A stretch of 64,000 nucleotides of DNA from an uncultured Cycloclasticus sp. GTDB taxonomy: Bacteria; Pseudomonadota; Gammaproteobacteria; Methylococcales; Cycloclasticaceae. A program made the position numbers and the translations under genes. Shown in pieces: positions 1 to 8,466 of this stretch. Location: contig CAJXTU010000001.1 of the NCBI GenBank assembly GCA_913060865.1, positions 310,001 to 374,000 of the forward strand, read 5' to 3'. Position 1 is the first letter of the stretch, and every line of letters begins with the position of its first letter. The notes beneath the pieces are model-generated. The model ran no database searches. It had not been told where the DNA came from and saw only the letters and a program-made list of their open reading frames with translations.

Positions 1-1
1 T

Positions 2-535
2 CATCAGGCTACAGAAGAGAGTTCATTAAGCAATCTAGCGTATTATTATAATTGGTGCATGAGCCGCTGCCAATATAGCCTGATTTGTAAGTGGGATGCC
101 GATATGCTGCTAAGTTCCAAGATGGAAAACAGGGAGATATTCAAACGTTTTATTTTAAGCGTGGCTAAGTCAATAAGTTTATGTACGGGAAGCATCCCAG
201 TGCAAACTGTATATATTGATGATGCTGATAACAAGTTCATATCGAAAAATGAGGTGCACGAAGAAGTGAGGTTTTTCCCAAACATACCTGCGGTTTATTT
301 TGTAAAAGCTTGGAATTGGGAGGTTTTGAAAATGACATTCCCAATTCGTAATAAGGTTTTAAAGAAAGTTGTGGTGTATGAAATGAAGGATGTTAAACAA
401 GATGAGTTTTCACATTGGTCTAGTGAAAATTATACAGATGAAAGGAAAATAAAAGAGTTCAGAAACTTTATGCATGTAAAGAAAAGGATGCATTTACATG
501 CCCCTGCCAAATTTGTAAGCACAGACAGGCTTTAA
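2..535 (+). CDS. glycosyltransferase family 2-like protein, 5'-truncated by window start
   Basis: The reading frame is open to the left edge, so the gene begins outside the window and only its C-terminal ~177 residues are visible. The first in-frame ATG at 59 is probably internal, because the residues just before it (NLAYYYNW) read smoothly into CMSRCQYS. A WDAD motif (KWDADM) resembles the metal-binding DxD segment of GT-A glycosyltransferases, and a VYEMKD segment follows late in the protein. It is probably a sugar transferase of the polysaccharide locus that continues to the right. Donor and acceptor cannot be read from this fragment. Family assignment is by motif only. Confidence 0.6.
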   Translation, partial: HQATEESSLSNLAYYYNWCMSRCQYSLICKWDADMLLSSKMENREIFKRFILSVAKSISLCTGSIPVQTVYIDDADNKFISKNEVHEEVRFFPNIPAVYFVKAWNWEVLKMTFPIRNKVLKKVVVYEMKDVKQDEFSHWSSENYTDERKIKEFRNFMHVKKRMHLHAPAKFVSTDRL

Positions 536-586
536 ATTTTATTTAATTATAACTTTGCACATAAATTGTGTGTTGTAGGATTTTAA

Positions 587-822
587 ATGAGAAAACTATA
601 TCTTCATATTAGGACAGAAAAGACGGGCACAATGTCTGTACAGGTTTTTTGAATAAAAACAGAGGAGAATTGACTAATAAAGGCTTTCAACCTTTTAAGG
701 TGGGGTGGTCTAAAGAACCAACAGGTAATATAAGCATATTGCATGTGACCAGTGCAGAGTATGTAAAGAGACTGTGAAGTTTCTTAGAAATGATTTTTTA
801 CACCTGAGGCGTAATCATTAAC
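587..822 (+). pseudogene. decayed sulfotransferase-type gene fragment
   Basis: An ATG at 587 opens MRKLYLHIRTEKTGTMSVQVF and then meets a stop at 650-652. Losing or gaining one base in the T6 run at 645-650 restores a frame reading LNKNRGELTNKGFQPF and onward to AEYVKRL before another stop at 775-777. A third frame then gives KFLRNDFLHLRRNH. The start matches the HIGTEKTGTTS-type 5'-phosphosulfate-binding loop of bacterial sulfotransferases, with G and T substituted (HIRTEKTGTM). Only the first ~75 residues of a normal ~280-residue protein remain, so I read this as an inactive remnant. It lies directly upstream of an intact sulfotransferase gene. Confidence 0.6.
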
Positions 823-835
823 AATGGGAGGGTAA

Positions 836-1702
836 GTGAGGACATTTATTTTAGGGCTTGGTGCCCAAAAAGCGGGGACGACATGGTTTTTTAAACAGCT
901 TGTTGAATCTAAAAGGTTTGTTCCAGGAATGGCTAAGGAATACCATGTATTTGATTCTTTGTATCTAGGTGGTGGCGAGTTCGCTGAAACTAAGAGTATT
1001 ACGACTAGGCTTAGAAACTACAGTAAATTAGCTGATGAAAGGGTTATTTTAAAGAACCTAGAAATAATGAAGAGCTTTTATCAAGATGATCAGAATTATT
1101 TTGATTATTTTGATTCTCTGTTGAAGGGCGAAGATGACTTTACTTCAGATATTTCACCTGCTTATTCAGGGCTTTCCAGAGAAGTGCTAGCTAAAATAAA
1201 AAAAGAATTTAATCAGAGGGGAATTGCTGTCAAAGTTGTTTTCATAATGCGAGAGCCGATAGGAAGGTTGGAAAGTGCAATAAGGATGGGTTTGAGAAGA
1301 AAAAAAATCTTACGGGAAATAAGTGAGGCGGAAGTAATTTTACGGATAAATAACCAATTAGGTTCTAAGGATGAATTGCAGCGAGCTAATTATTTGTACA
1401 CGAGCCAACAAATTGACCGAGTATTTCCAGCAAAAGACGTTTTTTATGGTTTTTACGAAACTTTATTCTCTGAAAATCAAATACAGAGGCTGAGTGATTT
1501 TTGTAACCTGGAGCCTGAAGAATTCGATAGTTCAGCTGTATTTAATGCTACACCGAGGCTTTTTAAATACCCTTTAGATGAGATAGAAAAGCTTAAGGGA
1601 AAGGTACAAGATAGGTATCAGTTTGTTTCAGAGCGATTTGATTTTGATGTGTCGATATGGGATGAAGCCATTTATAAGATGGTGAAACTAAAAGAAGGGT
1701 GA
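836..1702 (+). CDS. sulfotransferase family protein
   Basis: This 288-residue protein has the two signatures of PAPS-dependent sulfotransferases. The N-terminal loop QKAGTTW (residues 11-17) would bind the 5'-phosphosulfate, and FIMREPIGRLESA around residues 137-148 supplies the Arg and Ser expected to bind the 3'-phosphate. It probably transfers sulfate from PAPS to a sugar in the cytoplasm. The start is GTG at 836, with a GGGAGG purine run at 827-832 that is rather close to it. It sits among other sulfotransferase-type genes and glycosyltransferases, so the acceptor is likely a surface glycan. The acceptor itself is unknown. Confidence 0.75.
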   Translation: MRTFILGLGAQKAGTTWFFKQLVESKRFVPGMAKEYHVFDSLYLGGGEFAETKSITTRLRNYSKLADERVILKNLEIMKSFYQDDQNYFDYFDSLLKGEDDFTSDISPAYSGLSREVLAKIKKEFNQRGIAVKVVFIMREPIGRLESAIRMGLRRKKILREISEAEVILRINNQLGSKDELQRANYLYTSQQIDRVFPAKDVFYGFYETLFSENQIQRLSDFCNLEPEEFDSSAVFNATPRLFKYPLDEIEKLKGKVQDRYQFVSERFDFDVSIWDEAIYKMVKLKEG

Positions 1703-1841
1703 ATTTAAGGTGCTTGCTAATTATTAACTCATCAGACAATGAGTAAGTTAATATTTTTTTCTGTGATAGCTTCGCTTCAGAATTTGTTAGCCCACGTGGG
1801 TTTTAGATGACAGAGGTAATGCGGGCATTTCTGTGGTGCCC

Positions 1842-2480
1842 TTATAACCCCAACTGCTTACGAAATACATCAATTATTAAGTACTCAGGGTTCCTAAAAA
1901 CTGACGGTTCAAACATATAATCAAAAGAATCTCTTTTTAAACGAAGAGAGTTGCTTCCTGCCAGCATGCGTTTGATATAAGGTAAATTTAGTACTTCCAG
2001 CCGGAGAGCAAAATTTAACATATGCCGAGAAAACCTAGGTGCAATAGCTACATGAAGAAAATTTGAGTGGAAGTATTTTTCTAAAAGTGTTAAGAATTGT
2101 TTATTAGCCGTGCCGTTTCTTAATGCCTGCGGAAGGACAGTAATGAAGCTCTCTGGGATTAAACATAACTCTACAAGTTTATATTTAATTAAACGGGCGT
2201 CATCTTTTGAGGCTAGGATGTTGCTATAAATACTCTCTAAAAGGTTGCTTTTTTGTTGCGTGGAAAACCATGCTTGAAACTCAGCTTCCGCTTTTATTAG
2301 TCGCGTTGTTAACTCTTTGGGGACGTAGTATTCCAACCAATCCATTTCAAAAATACAAATTTTTGCAAAATCTTTATGCTTCTCAATTATTTTTAATAAG
2401 TGTGATTTCCCAGAGCAGCTAGGTGCTGTAATTAAGATGCCTTTAAGTATTTTGGCTTGATTTTCTAACGTGTCAACCAT
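1842..2480 (-). CDS. P-loop NTPase-like protein of unknown function
   Basis: This 212-residue protein has a Walker A-like loop near its N-terminus (ITAPSCSGKSHLL, about residues 17-29) and an acidic hydrophobic stretch ICIFEMDW about 25 residues later that could be a Walker B. The rest matches no family I can name. The size and layout resemble small nucleotide kinases, but no substrate motif is visible. It lies antiparallel between two sulfotransferase genes and could act on a sugar or sulfur nucleotide; that is a guess from position. No convincing Shine-Dalgarno precedes the ATG at 2480. Confidence 0.45.
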   Translation of the reverse strand: MVDTLENQAKILKGILITAPSCSGKSHLLKIIEKHKDFAKICIFEMDWLEYYVPKELTTRLIKAEAEFQAWFSTQQKSNLLESIYSNILASKDDARLIKYKLVELCLIPESFITVLPQALRNGTANKQFLTLLEKYFHSNFLHVAIAPRFSRHMLNFALRLEVLNLPYIKRMLAGSNSLRLKRDSFDYMFEPSVFRNPEYLIIDVFRKQLGL

Positions 2481-2539
2481 AATGTTTTAACCGGCTCTAG
2501 ATAAAGACTTAACTAATACATTTAGGGCTATTTGGATGC

Positions 2540-3196
2540 TTAAAATTGATACCCAAATATACGAATGTCTTTTTTATACAGTTGGTGCACTCTTTTAATA
2601 TCACTTTCGGAGTAATATTCCTGATAGCTCTTCCTTGATTTGGTAACATTTTTAACGGTTAGCACATTGTTTTTTATACCTATGATATTAAAAACTTCAT
2701 CAAGATCTTCTTCAAAGTTTTCCATTCGGCCAATATAATTTATATTTGATAAGTCAATTAAGCTGCTTTGATTTCTAATATGTTCATCGCAAGTTTCTAA
2801 ATCCAATGTTTCAACAAAACTAATAAAGCCTGAAAATGTTTGCATATTTCTTAGCATCTCATCGCTTGCTTTAAACCGATTGTCTTTTCGCTTATATACT
2901 TTGTTGAGCCAGCAAGATACCAAGCGATCAAAAGGGTTGCGGATAAAAGCAAACTTGAAATAGTCTTTATATACCTTTGCAGGCACATAGTTGTTGTAGG
3001 CATCTTCTCTAGATAATAAAACGTTGGAATCCTTTAGGGTATTAAGGATGGTTCTAGTTCCAACTTTTGCAACTTGGTACCAGATAAATTTGTACTCATC
3101 GCTGATGGTAATGGTGTAAGTTTTAGGTTGGTTAAAATGGCGGAGCCGATTGTAGTAACCAGTAATTTTTTGTTTTTTCAGTCTGCTTAAATTCAT
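2540..3196 (-). CDS. sulfotransferase (Sulfotransfer_2 type)
   Basis: A protein of 218 residues if it starts at the ATG at 3196. I prefer that start because an AAAGAGAA purine run precedes it, whereas the ATG at 3247 (17 residues longer) has no visible ribosome-binding site. VAKVGTRT (residues 42-49) fits the phosphosulfate-binding loop, and FAFIRNPFDRLVSCW (82-96) is the classic 3'-phosphate-binding motif of carbohydrate sulfotransferases of the HNK-1/chondroitin type. It probably sulfates a cell-surface glycan with PAPS. It is on the minus strand, 59 bp from the P-loop gene, in a patch of related genes. Confidence 0.75.
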   Translation of the reverse strand: MNLSRLKKQKITGYYNRLRHFNQPKTYTITISDEYKFIWYQVAKVGTRTILNTLKDSNVLLSREDAYNNYVPAKVYKDYFKFAFIRNPFDRLVSCWLNKVYKRKDNRFKASDEMLRNMQTFSGFISFVETLDLETCDEHIRNQSSLIDLSNINYIGRMENFEEDLDEVFNIIGIKNNVLTVKNVTKSRKSYQEYYSESDIKRVHQLYKKDIRIFGYQF

Positions 3197-3312
3197 TGAG
3201 TTCTCTTTTTCAAGAGGTGGTATTAAAGTGATTGAGTGGCTCACCATTAAATAAATGGCTTGATGCTATTTGTTACTAAATTGATTATTATAGAGGTCAT
3301 GTTGGGGCGTTA

Positions 3313-3988
3313 CTAGTCAACTTTAGTGTAAAGACGTGTGAGGTGTCGTTTAATTAGGCTTGAGGGGTTGGAGTGGAGTTCTTTGTTTAAGATGCCATTC
3401 TTTTTAGCAAACTCATAAATTGCAATGTCTTTAGCTAAATACAGGCGTAGTTTTTTTCGAGGCGAGAATCTAAAGTAGCGCTTTTTTAGAAGACATATTT
3501 TTAGTTGAAATGGTGATGTTCTGCCCTATTTTCTCCGATAAAAATTTAGATGCTAAATCGATTCTATCCACTGGAAGCACGTAACCCAGGCCTATTCTAT
3601 TGTTACTGGTTTTTAAGAAGTCATGCTGAGTGCGAATTGCAGCAAACAGTGCTCTTTTTCCTTTAGCTACATGTCTGGTTATGACTATATTGTAGCTAAT
3701 GTTGCCCGTGTAATTATTATGATTGGGGGTGAGTGGGGTTTTTAATGCTTCCCTAGCCATATAATGGTGCCAGTTTGCAATCCACTCTAACGGATCCCTT
3801 AGCATACAAAATGACTGAATTTCGGCGGAAGGGGCTAAAATTTGGCAGATGGATAATATATTTTCTAAAAATGTTTGAGCGTTTAGGTGCTTTGTTTTTG
3901 GACCGCCTGAAAAATTAATATTACTGTGTGTTTTTTGTAGCAGCTTCGATAGACGTCGAGGCGCACTGCGGCATGCATAAAAACGCAA
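3313..3988 (-). pseudogene. frameshifted sulfotransferase-like gene
   Basis: Reading from a TTG at 3988, the frame runs 172 residues to a stop at 3470-3472 after NMSSKKALL. Removing one A from the A6 run near 3482 joins it to a second frame that reads RYFRFSPRKKLRLYLAKDIA and ends at 3313 after LTRLYTKVD. The joined product of about 225 residues has CMLRDPLEWIANWHHY, which resembles the RxPxxR region of sulfotransferases, but no clear N-terminal PAPS loop. No ATG is available upstream, so the 5' end may also be lost. It is either a real frameshift mutation, a slippage-dependent gene or a sequencing error in a homopolymer. Confidence 0.55.
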
Positions 3989-4286
3989 AACCGTGCTTTG
4001 TAGATAGTTGTATAGTAAACACTCAATAATTATGTGGTTTTAGATATGTGCTCTATTGTAACTAGGTTGAGATTGCCTCGGTAGAATCAATCCAAGATTG
4101 ATGTGTTGAATGACTACTTAGTTGCTGAGGTAAGTATAGCCAGCATGGTTGTTTTGTCTATTGAGTTAGAGTCTAGTTTTAATCGTATTTTCTATGCGAC
4201 TAATAGTTTGTTGCATGTAGAATTAACTGAGACCGTTGTCGCGAAGCGGTGATAGTGAATTTAAGTCAATGATAATAAGAGGCTAA

Positions 4287-5081
4287 ATGTTTTCAGTTTT
4301 AATGTCAGTTTACGCCGATGAGAGTCCTCGATATTTAGAAGAGTGTTTGCAAAGTTTAGTGGAGCAGACATTGGTAGCTGAGGAAGTCATTTTAGTTGAA
4401 GATGGCCCTATTTCTACTGAGCTTTCTAGGGTGATTTCTGAGTTCGAGAGTAAGTTGAATATAGTATCTGTTCGCTTAGAAAAAAATAATGGTTTGGCGG
4501 CGGCATTAAATGCAGGTTTAAATCACTGTTCTTTTGATTTGGTTGTGCGTATGGATACGGATGACGTGTCAGTATTTGATCGTTTCGAAAAGCAAGTAAA
4601 GTTTATGAATGGGAACCCTGAAGTTGCAGTTTTAAGTGGTTTTGTCGAGGAATGGGATGAGAATATGTCAGAAAAGCTGGATGTTCGAAACCTTCCTTCT
4701 TCTCACGCTGAGATTTTATCGTTTGCTAAACATCGATGCCCAATGAGTCACCCAGCTGTTGTCTATCGGAAGGAGGCAGTATTGAGTGTTGGAGGTTACC
4801 CGTCTATTTACCCTGAAGACTATCCGCTTTGGTGCTTATTACTGAGTAAAGGATATAAAATGGCAAACTTACAGGAGGTTTTAGTGAAAATGCGAGTAGG
4901 GGATGGGTTCATGTCTCGGCGAGGGCGGTCCTTTTATGAAGGCGAGGTTAAGGTGTTTAAATACTTAGTTAAAATAGGGTTTATAAATCGGTTTCAGATG
5001 CATTTTAATGTTTATAGCAGGTTACTCCTTCGTCTGTCTCCCGATTTTATGAAGAAGGTATTTTATAAACTAGCAAGGTGA
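4287..5081 (+). CDS. glycosyltransferase family 2
   Basis: A 264-residue GT-A fold glycosyltransferase. It starts with the usual beta-strand FSVLMSVYADE, has the nucleotide-binding VEDG (37-40), the LAAALNAG segment, and the metal-binding RMDTDD (88-93). A second acidic motif, YPEDYPLW, falls where the catalytic base often lies. No membrane segments are visible, so it is probably a cytoplasmic enzyme working at the inner membrane, adding a sugar from a nucleotide donor to a growing lipid-linked oligosaccharide. It is the first plus-strand gene after the sulfotransferase patch. Donor and linkage cannot be predicted. Confidence 0.85.
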   Translation: MFSVLMSVYADESPRYLEECLQSLVEQTLVAEEVILVEDGPISTELSRVISEFESKLNIVSVRLEKNNGLAAALNAGLNHCSFDLVVRMDTDDVSVFDRFEKQVKFMNGNPEVAVLSGFVEEWDENMSEKLDVRNLPSSHAEILSFAKHRCPMSHPAVVYRKEAVLSVGGYPSIYPEDYPLWCLLLSKGYKMANLQEVLVKMRVGDGFMSRRGRSFYEGEVKVFKYLVKIGFINRFQMHFNVYSRLLLRLSPDFMKKVFYKLAR

Positions 5082-5217
5082 TTCTTATTCAGGTTGTGCT
5101 TTAGTCGTTAGAGCTGGGTTAGCGTCTTTTTGCTAGGTTGTGGGAGAAAGGGTTAATGTGTATGTATCCATGGAGAGAACGCTCTAAAAACGTCGATTTG
5201 AAAAAGATTTGAAAAAA

Positions 5218-6174
5218 ATGAGTTTAAGATTGTTGATCACGGGTGCGACAGGCTTTGTCGGTAGAGCGCTTACTAATCATTTATGTTCGGCTTCATATGA
5301 TGTCGCGGTGACAAGTCGTAGCAGTTTTCCCGTGGTAAATAGGAATGCTGAACAATGTGTTGTCGGCAGTTTGTCTGCAACAACAAATTGGGGGCTGGCT
5401 TTAAATCGAGTTGATGTCGTTGTTCATTGTGCGGCACGTGCACATATCTTGGATGATGTTAATGAGCCGTTATTAGCATTTCGAGAAGTGAACACAGCGG
5501 GGACTTTAAATCTAGCAAGGCAAGCTGTTGAAGCGGGAGTTGAGAGGTTTATTTTTTTAAGTTCCATAGGCGTCAATGGTAATAACAATTGTTCTCCGTA
5601 TACAGAAGAGGATAGTTGTCATCCACAAGAGCGCTACGCTATTTCTAAATATGAGGCGGAATTGGGGTTGAGAACTATCGCTAATGACACAAATATGGAA
5701 GTGGTGATTATTCGTCCACCATTGGTATATGGAGTAAATGCCCCAGGTAATTTTGCTAGTTTGCTTCGCTGGGTGAAAAAAGGTATTCCTTTGCCCTTGG
5801 GTTCTATACACAATCAGCGTTCATTTATCGCGCTAGATAATTTAGTAAGTTTCATCATTCTTTGCATTGATCATCCAAAAGCAGCTAATGAAGTATTTTT
5901 GATTTCAGATGGTGAGGATGTGTCGACGACCGAGCTATTGCAGAAGGTCGCGAAGGTTTTTGGTAAAAGAGCTTTCTTGCTACCTGTCCCCGTTAGCTGG
6001 ATGACATTCGTAGCTAAATTGGTAGGTAAGGAAGATGTGGCAAATCGTCTGTTTGGTTCTTTGCAGATGGATAACTCAAAGGCTCGAAGGTTACTGGGTT
6101 GGAAACCAGTAATTACGATGGATGAACAATTAAAGAAAACAGCGAAAGCGTATTTAAATGAAAAGACTGGTTGA
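5218..6174 (+). CDS. NAD-dependent sugar epimerase/4-reductase (extended SDR)
   Basis: An extended short-chain dehydrogenase of 318 residues counted from the ATG at 5218; an in-frame TTG at 5209 would add three residues. The Rossmann motif is TGATGFVG (8-15), and the catalytic set is SS (115-116) with YAISK (140-144). Proteins of this type beside a small phosphoglycosyl transferase include UDP-glucose 4-epimerase-like enzymes and the WbpV/WreQ 4-reductases that make UDP-N-acetyl-6-deoxyhexosamines. Its stop overlaps the next gene by 17 bp, so the two are almost certainly co-transcribed. With the 4,6-dehydratase at 11349 it could form the two-step route to UDP-QuiNAc or UDP-FucNAc; this is inferred. 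Confidence 0.8.
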   Translation: MSLRLLITGATGFVGRALTNHLCSASYDVAVTSRSSFPVVNRNAEQCVVGSLSATTNWGLALNRVDVVVHCAARAHILDDVNEPLLAFREVNTAGTLNLARQAVEAGVERFIFLSSIGVNGNNNCSPYTEEDSCHPQERYAISKYEAELGLRTIANDTNMEVVIIRPPLVYGVNAPGNFASLLRWVKKGIPLPLGSIHNQRSFIALDNLVSFIILCIDHPKAANEVFLISDGEDVSTTELLQKVAKVFGKRAFLLPVPVSWMTFVAKLVGKEDVANRLFGSLQMDNSKARRLLGWKPVITMDEQLKKTAKAYLNEKTG

Positions 6175-6718
6175 TCTCTTTTTGGCTATCAATGCTGCTG
6201 TTGTGCTTTTCGTTCCTATTTGCATAGTGGCTATTTTGGTCAGGGCAACGTCAAAAGGACCTGTGTTATATTGGTCCGATAGGGTAGGTATAGAGAATGC
6301 TATTTTTACAATGCCTAAGTTTCGCAGTATGAAGGTTGATACGCCGGCGGTTGCTACGCATTTATTAAAAGACCCGAAAAGTGTTCTGACGCCCATTGGT
6401 GATTTTTTGCGTAAATCTAGTTTAGATGAGCTGCCACAGCTGTGGTGTATTTTAAAAGGCGACATGAGTTTTGTAGGTCCACGCCCTGCGTTATTTAACC
6501 AAGATGATTTGATTTCTTTGCGGTCTGAAAAAGGTGTTCATAAATTGGTGCCGGGTTTAACGGGCTGGGCACAAGTCAATGGCCGTGATGAATTACCGAT
6601 TCCTCAGAAAGTGGGCTTGGATGTTGAATACCTAAAGCGCCGTTCTTTTTTATTCGATATTTATATTCTTTGGCTAACGTTTCTGAAGGTGCTCAAAAGA
6701 GATGGTGTTTCTCATTGA
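6158..6718 (+). CDS. initiating sugar (phosphoglycosyl) transferase, PglC/WcaJ C-terminal type
   Basis: A 186-residue monotopic phosphoglycosyl transferase. A hydrophobic N-terminal re-entrant helix (about 4-27) is followed by PKFRSM, the catalytic Asp-Glu pair in SSLDELPQLW, and GDMSFVGPRPAL, all hallmarks of the bacterial sugar transferase family. It transfers a phospho-sugar from a UDP-sugar to undecaprenyl phosphate at the inner membrane and so starts repeat-unit synthesis. It has only the catalytic domain, like PglC or Rhizobium WreU, and lacks the long membrane region of WcaJ/WbaP. Its start overlaps the SDR gene, which suggests it uses that enzyme's product. Confidence 0.88.
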   Translation: MKRLVDLFLAINAAVVLFVPICIVAILVRATSKGPVLYWSDRVGIENAIFTMPKFRSMKVDTPAVATHLLKDPKSVLTPIGDFLRKSSLDELPQLWCILKGDMSFVGPRPALFNQDDLISLRSEKGVHKLVPGLTGWAQVNGRDELPIPQKVGLDVEYLKRRSFLFDIYILWLTFLKVLKRDGVSH

Positions 6719-6759
6719 TGATGTAGAATTGAATGATTATTTGATAACGGGTGGGTGAA

Positions 6760-7164
6760 ATGAAGCAAGACATTCGGTGGAAGCAGCGTTTCAGTAACTT
6801 TGAAAGAGCATTGTCCCAATTGAAGCAAGGTATTGAGAATTACCCTGAAGATGTTGAGGCGATTATAAAGGAAGGTGTTATTCAGCGATTTGAGTTTACT
6901 CATGAGCTGGCTTGGAAGGTGTTAAAAGATTATTTAGATTATGAGGGGCTGCAAAATGTTACCGGCTCTAGAAGTGCCAGTAGGTTAGCCTTTAACATAG
7001 GTTTGATCGATGATGGTCAGGTCTGGATGGATATGATTGAGAGCCGTAATAAAACAATGGATACCTATCAAGAAAGTATTTTGGAGCAAGAATACGCTAA
7101 GGTAAGGCGTGTGTATTACCCCAGTTTTGTCGCACTCCAAAATAAGATGCAAACCTTGCTGTGA
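6760..7164 (+). CDS. HI0074/HEPN-type nucleotidyltransferase substrate-binding protein
   Basis: A mainly helical protein of 134 residues from the ATG at 6760, which has a good GGGTGG sequence just upstream; an in-frame GTG at 6751 is less likely. Its layout (WKQRFSNFERAL near the start, FEFTHELAWKVLKDYL in the middle) matches the HI0074 family, the partner of minimal nucleotidyltransferases and a HEPN-fold relative. The family RNxxxHxY motif reads RNKTMDTY here, so the conserved His is replaced by Asp and any HEPN ribonuclease activity is doubtful. It overlaps the start of the following nucleotidyltransferase by 4 bp. Such pairs act as toxin-antitoxin modules. Confidence 0.75.
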   Translation: MKQDIRWKQRFSNFERALSQLKQGIENYPEDVEAIIKEGVIQRFEFTHELAWKVLKDYLDYEGLQNVTGSRSASRLAFNIGLIDDGQVWMDMIESRNKTMDTYQESILEQEYAKVRRVYYPSFVALQNKMQTLL

Positions 7165-7474
7165 CGTTTGGTTTAGCAGAAAGTGCGGTCGAAAGGGTGA
7201 CTGATATATTCAAAAGACATTTGCTATTGAAAAAGTCATTATTTATGGCTCTAGAGCAAAAGATACGTTTCGTACCGGCTCGGATATAGACTTAATATTG
7301 TTGGGCGAAGCATTAGCTCCTTCTTTATTGTCAGTTGTTGCTTCAGATCTAGATGACCTGAATACACCCTGCCTATTTGACCTTTCAATTTTTAGCGAGT
7401 TGAAGTCACAAGATTTAATAGAACATGTTGAACGAGTAGGACAGGCGTTTTACCAGCGATCCCCATCGGTTTGA
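7161..7474 (+). pseudogene. minimal nucleotidyltransferase (MNT) domain gene, frameshifted
   Basis: A GTG at 7161 overlaps the stop of the HEPN-type gene and starts TFGLAESAVERVTDIF. That frame is lost near 7210-7225 (AAAAGACATTTG), and the conserved body continues one frame over as IEKVIIYGSRAKDTFRTG then SDIDL, ending at 7474. GSRA followed by GSDIDL is the GSx10DxD-type catalytic motif of nucleotidyltransferases that modify a partner or a nucleic acid. The joined product is about 104 residues, normal for MNT proteins. A single-base frameshift, or a sequence error, interrupts it. With the altered HEPN motif of its partner, the module looks decayed. Confidence 0.6.
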
Positions 7475-7569
7475 TATAAAAAGGCTGCCAAGGCTTATTG
7501 TTTGTAGCAGATGGCCTTGCTGGGGCGTTATAATTTCAATTATTTAATAGTTAAAAGCATGGAGCAAAG

Positions 7570-8466
7570 ATGTTGAAGGTTCGTAAGGTTGTTATCCCCG
7601 TTGCGGGTTTAGGCACACGTGTTTTGCCCGCCAGTAAAGCGATTCCCAAAGAAATGATGCCGGTAGTGGATAAGCCGGTGATTCAATATGTGGTGGAAGA
7701 AGCGGTTGCTGCTGGCATTAAAGAAATTATTCTGGTGACGCGCACGGGTAAATCTGCGATTGAAGATCATTTTGATACGCATTATGAGCTTGAAGCGGAG
7801 TTAGCGCGTAAAAACAAAACAGCATTGTTGGCAGCTATTCAGCATATTGTGCCACCGGATGTATCTATTGTCTCCATTCGACAGCCTGAAGCAAAAGGTT
7901 TGGGGCATGCGGTGTATTGTGCGGCCAGTATGATCGACGATGAACCGTTTGTGGTTATCCTGCCTGATGTATTGGTGAATAACGAGTTCGATAAATCAAA
8001 TGATTTGGCGCGAATGATCAGTGAGTTTGAAGGTAAGGGTGCAGCTCAAATTATGGTCGGGGAAGTGCCTGATGATAAGGTCCATTTGTATGGCATTGCC
8101 GATTGCGATGGCATAGTGCCCGAATTTGGGCAGTCCGCTGCTATTAAAGGGCTAATCGAGAAGCCCAGTCAAGACGTGGCGCCTTCAAATCTTGCGGTTA
8201 TAGGTCGCTATGTATTACCCGGACGAATGATGAGCTTACTGGCGGACGGTAAACCCGGCGCAGGGGGAGAAATTCAGCTAACCGATGCTATTGATGCACT
8301 ATTAACAGAGCAATCGGTTGAGGCTTATAAAATGATGGGGGCGACTTATGATTGCGGGGAAAAGCTGGGTTATTTAAAGGCCAATATTGCTTATGGCTTG
8401 CAGCATAGTGAAACGGCTGGTGGGTTGAAAGAATTTATCAAGGCATTAGCAATCGCGCATGAATAG
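7570..8466 (+). CDS. galU: UTP--glucose-1-phosphate uridylyltransferase
   Basis: A 298-residue enzyme that makes UDP-glucose from UTP and glucose-1-phosphate in the cytoplasm. The N-terminus carries the nucleotidyltransferase signature VIPVAGLGTRVLPASKAIPK, and GGEIQLTDAI and EKPS are further GalU-typical motifs. Length and motif order match the bacterial GalU family. It overlaps the start of pgi by 8 bp, and with the two genes after that forms a sugar-precursor operon feeding the polysaccharide locus upstream. Expression probably starts in the ~95 bp before it, since the decayed MNT gene ends at 7474. Confidence 0.95.
   Translation: MLKVRKVVIPVAGLGTRVLPASKAIPKEMMPVVDKPVIQYVVEEAVAAGIKEIILVTRTGKSAIEDHFDTHYELEAELARKNKTALLAAIQHIVPPDVSIVSIRQPEAKGLGHAVYCAASMIDDEPFVVILPDVLVNNEFDKSNDLARMISEFEGKGAAQIMVGEVPDDKVHLYGIADCDGIVPEFGQSAAIKGLIEKPSQDVAPSNLAVIGRYVLPGRMMSLLADGKPGAGGEIQLTDAIDALLTEQSVEAYKMMGATYDCGEKLGYLKANIAYGLQHSETAGGLKEFIKALAIAHE

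Noticed and set aside
46-285. Minus-strand frame opposite the first gene
   Set aside because: It overlaps a well-supported plus-strand frame that continues to the window edge and shows no family motif.
5580-5597. AACAATTGTT in the SDR gene as a second copy of the operator
   Set aside because: Only the core 10 bp match, it is inside a coding sequence, and such short palindromes occur by chance.
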